This document shows positions 60,990 to 64,000 of a stretch of 64,000 bases of DNA, piece by piece. The translations under genes and the position numbers were made by a program. Position 1 is the first letter of the stretch; every line of letters starts with the position of its first letter. This DNA is from Blasia pusilla (Eukaryota; Marchantiophyta; Marchantiopsida; Blasiales). The notes under the pieces were generated by a model that worked only from the letters and a program-made list of their open reading frames with translations, ran no database searches and was not told the origin of the DNA. The stretch spans positions 66,650,001 through 66,714,000 of the forward strand of contig CM114271.1 of NCBI GenBank assembly GCA_050084515.1, in the 5' to 3' direction.

Positions 60990-62772
60990 AATCTCCATCA
61001 AAATCTCTCTCTCCTCTTCTTCTTCTTCTCTCTCTCTCTCTCTCTGTGTCTCCCTCTCTGTCTCATTCTTTTCTTCTCGTCTGGTGAAGAGAAGAGAAAG
61101 AAGATAACAAGCGAAGGGAAAAGACGGTCGGGCCGAGAGAAAGAAAGAGCCGGAAGGGAAGGAAAAGCGCAGTCCGCCCGTAGGTAGGGTCGGGGCTTGG
61201 GATTCTAAGGACGGACAGTGGGTCTGTCTGTCTTTCGGGAGACCGGGGTCTCGGGTTAGGAGGAAGGGGGGGACTCGGGAGACCGGGTTCTCAACTGGTC
61301 GGGCTTCATGAGGCGGGGGCAGGGGGGGCAAATGCTTCCATTTTTTGTTCTTTTCTTTTATTTAATTTATTTTCACCTTTTTTTAAAGAGTAAAAGGGAC
61401 TTTTTTTAGAGAGTTTTGTGGTTAGTACTTTATACTAGCACTCATCTTGTGCAGCACACAAAGTGAAATCGCTTTTATATTGTAAATTTTGAAAAAAAAT
61501 CCCTTTCATTCCAAAAGTTTCCAGTTTGTCAAATTTTTAAATGAGATCTTTGAGATCTTTTTTTATGATAATGTGGATTTGAGATTTTCTTCCTTCATAT
61601 TCCCTAAGCTCTCATTGCTCTTGTCACATGATTATTACCATCCCTCTTACCCAAATGAAATTTTAGATACTTGCTAGGATGACACGTGTTGAGTATTGAA
61701 GTTGTTAGACAAATGAAGATGGTGTCACATGTTAATTAAGATGATAAATGAAGAGTGGTGAAGATGTACTGAACTTTTGGGATTTCATTGGGAGTTTAGG
61801 AGTATTTTTTGGTAAACCTAAATATTTTGTGCTTCTCAACATTTTGCATGAAGCAATTTTCTACTTGGGTTTATTTGGAGTGTGTCCAAGTTTCAAACTT
61901 TAACTTTGAAAAAATAGGAAAACCCACTCATGCTATGCTCTAGTGTGGCCTATCACTTCTATACTGCTATCAATACAAGGGATTAGAAAATCACTAGTTT
62001 CATATGAATTTCAGGTCCTTTTTTTCAATAAAAAAATAAAAAAATTACCATGGAAGTAAATTTTTATTTTTTATCATTAAAATTATACCCCTTTAAAATT
62101 TTTAATTAAACCATGGAAAAAGAAACACATTACTTTTTCATACATCCAAAAAAGCCTATAAATTCTCTTTCTATATTTATATTTATAATTTTTTATTAAA
62201 ATAATAATAATGTCATACGTTGGATATAACTCAAACTATATATGATGAATAAAATCTATAGTTTACTATTAAAAAACTATAAACGAAAGTTCTTGATTTT
62301 AAAAAAAAAACACTTTAGTTTGGAGAATTCCCCTCAAAAGAAATTCCAAGCTCCAAATCGCCTTTGCTTTCGGATTCTGTAGCTAAGGACGGAAGGGACT
62401 TTGGGGCGGTCCTTCTCACGGACTTTCCCTTTCTCCGTACGTTCTCTTTCCCATTAGAATTCTCCGTCTTTCCGAACCCCAAGTTACCCTAAACCGACAC
62501 CCATTACCCTTCGCCTTCACCTTTAACTTAGCGTTCTTGAGGGGTGGGCCCCACTCATACGGAGGACATTCTGACGGACCCACCACTGGCGCAAGGTCAA
62601 AGGTCAAACGGAGACGGGTCTTTAGTAAGGGACCCCAGCAACCCATGATTCCTAGAGGAAGGACCCTCTGATTATAATCATTGTCCCCCCTTATTTTTAT
62701 TTGGTGTGTATTTAGGGCGCTCTTGTCTTCTTCTTCTTTTTTTAAGGGGATTTTTTATTTATTAGTTTTTTA
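60990..62772. other. F-box leader/promoter region, then AT-rich DNA
   Basis: GC-rich with a CT block to about 61330, probably leader and promoter of the F-box gene. Beyond that it is AT-rich with nothing recognised, except a short GC-richer stretch at 62340-62690. Confidence 0.4.
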
Positions 62773-63083
62773 ATTTCCTACGTTTAAAATTAATAAATGT
62801 AAGGGGAGGGTATGCTCAATTGCTCTCATGGGTTGTGACGATTAGCCATAATCAAATACTATACATAAGGGGCTACCTCCGGAGGGTAACTAAGAGAATC
62901 ATTAGAGTCTGATCCTCTTTCAGACTTCTTGAATAAAAAATAAATTTATGCCATCAAAATCCATCTGATAAGTTTTAATGCTGAAAACTTCCTGGCCCAT
63001 ACTTCTCCTAGAAGAGGAGATTCCTGGCCCACTACATACATATGCCCCTCCCCTTATATTTATTAATTTTAAACGTAGGAAAT
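62773..63083. mobile_element. 311-bp terminal-inverted-repeat element (MITE)
   Basis: Terminal repeats of about 38 bp begin ATTTCCTACGTTTAAAATTA at the left (62773-62810) and are mirrored at the right (63046-63083) with one mismatch visible. Both run on into AAGGGGAGGG. Eleven bases after the right end a third half-copy (63094-63127) repeats the same terminus, which points to a nested or rearranged insertion. No coding capacity. The flanks are A/T runs, so the duplication cannot be defined. Confidence 0.72.
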
Positions 63084-63129
63084 AAAAAACAAATATTTCC
63101 TACGTTTAAAATTAATAAATATCAGGGGA

Positions 63130-64000
63130 GTAGTTTAAAGCTCGCATTATGGACAAGGGTAATAGTCGTTATCTACATAAATTGTTCTATCGCTACCCCA
63201 CTACCATGTGTCAAGCAAAGTTGCTATGCAAATGAAGAAGTTATCATACCTTAATACTATATGTAGATTGCATTGGAATATGGTTGAATGGATATTTCGG
63301 TTTCGTGTATTCAAACTACCTTCAAAAGAATTTGGCGCCCTAGGTCAAATGTTGCAAGACAATTCAACCAAGTTTGATTCTCGCAAGTCCTTGTCCATAA
63401 GGAGTTGAGGAGGTTTGTCATCACTAAGCCATGGTCTTTTCCTTGTTGGAAGGAAATTATTGTAGACCAAATGATTCTTTGAATTCTTTAAATATTGAAT
63501 AATTAATTAAAATTTTCTTTAAGAAGAAATTAATATTGAATTTCCTTTTTGGGAAGGAAATTCAATATTCTTATTTTGGTAATCATGTATCTATTGCTTT
63601 AGCTAATTTTTTGGGTTGCTAACAAAGTTAGTCCAAAAGTTAATCCCTTTTCTCTTCACTCTTGTAGATCGTTGTCATAGACTTAGTTGACTCTTCTTTT
63701 ACTCCAAAAAAAATTTCGCTTCTGCATAATAGGATTTGGTATCCTATTTTATCCTTAATATTTCTTCCCTTTATTAAATAAATTCGAGCAAAAAAATCAA
63801 TAATATATTCTAAGAAAAATACTTTTGGACGGGGCTTCTCAAGATTATCAAATAATCCTTTAAAATTTGGTCTATAGTAACATATGCTTTTGGTATTATT
63901 AGATTGCAGTCATTGGAGCTTTGCATTCCAAGGTCACTTATATCTATGTAATAAAATTATTTCACTTTTTACATTCAAGTGGGTTTTTCTTCAATAAGGT
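63130..64000. other. AT-rich intergenic DNA
   Basis: Only the hairpin at 63532-63569 stands out. Confidence 0.5.
63532..63569. repeat. 16-bp perfect hairpin
   Basis: Arms AATATTGAATTTCCTT and AAGGAAATTCAATATT around loop TTTGGG. Confidence 0.8.

Overview
The window is nuclear DNA of a land plant, mostly AT-rich and dense with decayed transposable elements, holding three protein-coding genes with recognisable plant or pan-eukaryotic homology, all on the minus strand. Introns with GT/AG borders, a CYP72-clan cytochrome P450, an F-box protein of the intronless plant type, GA/CT microsatellites and Ty1/copia and Ty3/gypsy elements all point to plants. Low gene density and a gypsy element carrying a cytosine-methyltransferase domain make a large-genome non-flowering plant (fern, lycophyte or gymnosperm) more likely than an angiosperm; this is inference and the species cannot be named.

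Layout: 1-9.7 kb is AT-rich intergenic DNA with a long (AG)n tract and one GC-rich island at 5.7-6.2 kb. 9.7-13.3 kb holds a MITE copy and the 3' part of a copia element. 13.3-24 kb is intergenic with hairpins and short dispersed repeats. 24.08-28.37 kb is a four-exon P450 gene (518 aa predicted), with TATA-like boxes near 28.69 kb and tandem repeats in introns 1 and 2. 28.7-33 kb is intergenic with tandem repeats and a second MITE copy. 36.35-36.78 kb is a complete uninterrupted gene for RPB8/RPABC3, the small subunit shared by RNA polymerases I, II and III, flanked upstream by a 41-bp minisatellite and downstream by a tandem array that duplicates its own 3' coding end. 40.25-47.45 kb is a copia element into which two LTR-type insertions, a MITE and, inside one of those LTRs, a further solo LTR have landed. 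47.8-54.1 kb is a degenerate Ty3/gypsy element (minus strand) with protease, cytosine-C5 methyltransferase, reverse transcriptase, RNase H, integrase and a PHD-like finger. 54.1-59.3 kb is intergenic, GC-rich after 57 kb. 59.35-60.69 kb is a one-exon F-box gene. The rest is AT-rich with a 311-bp TIR element near 63 kb.

The three host genes show no functional link to each other. What unites the window is repeat biology: each host gene carries its own private minisatellite in introns or flanks (two of these arrays duplicate splice-site or coding-end sequence), and the gypsy element encodes two chromatin-type modules, a DNA methyltransferase and a PHD-like finger, although this copy is broken by frameshifts and stop codons.
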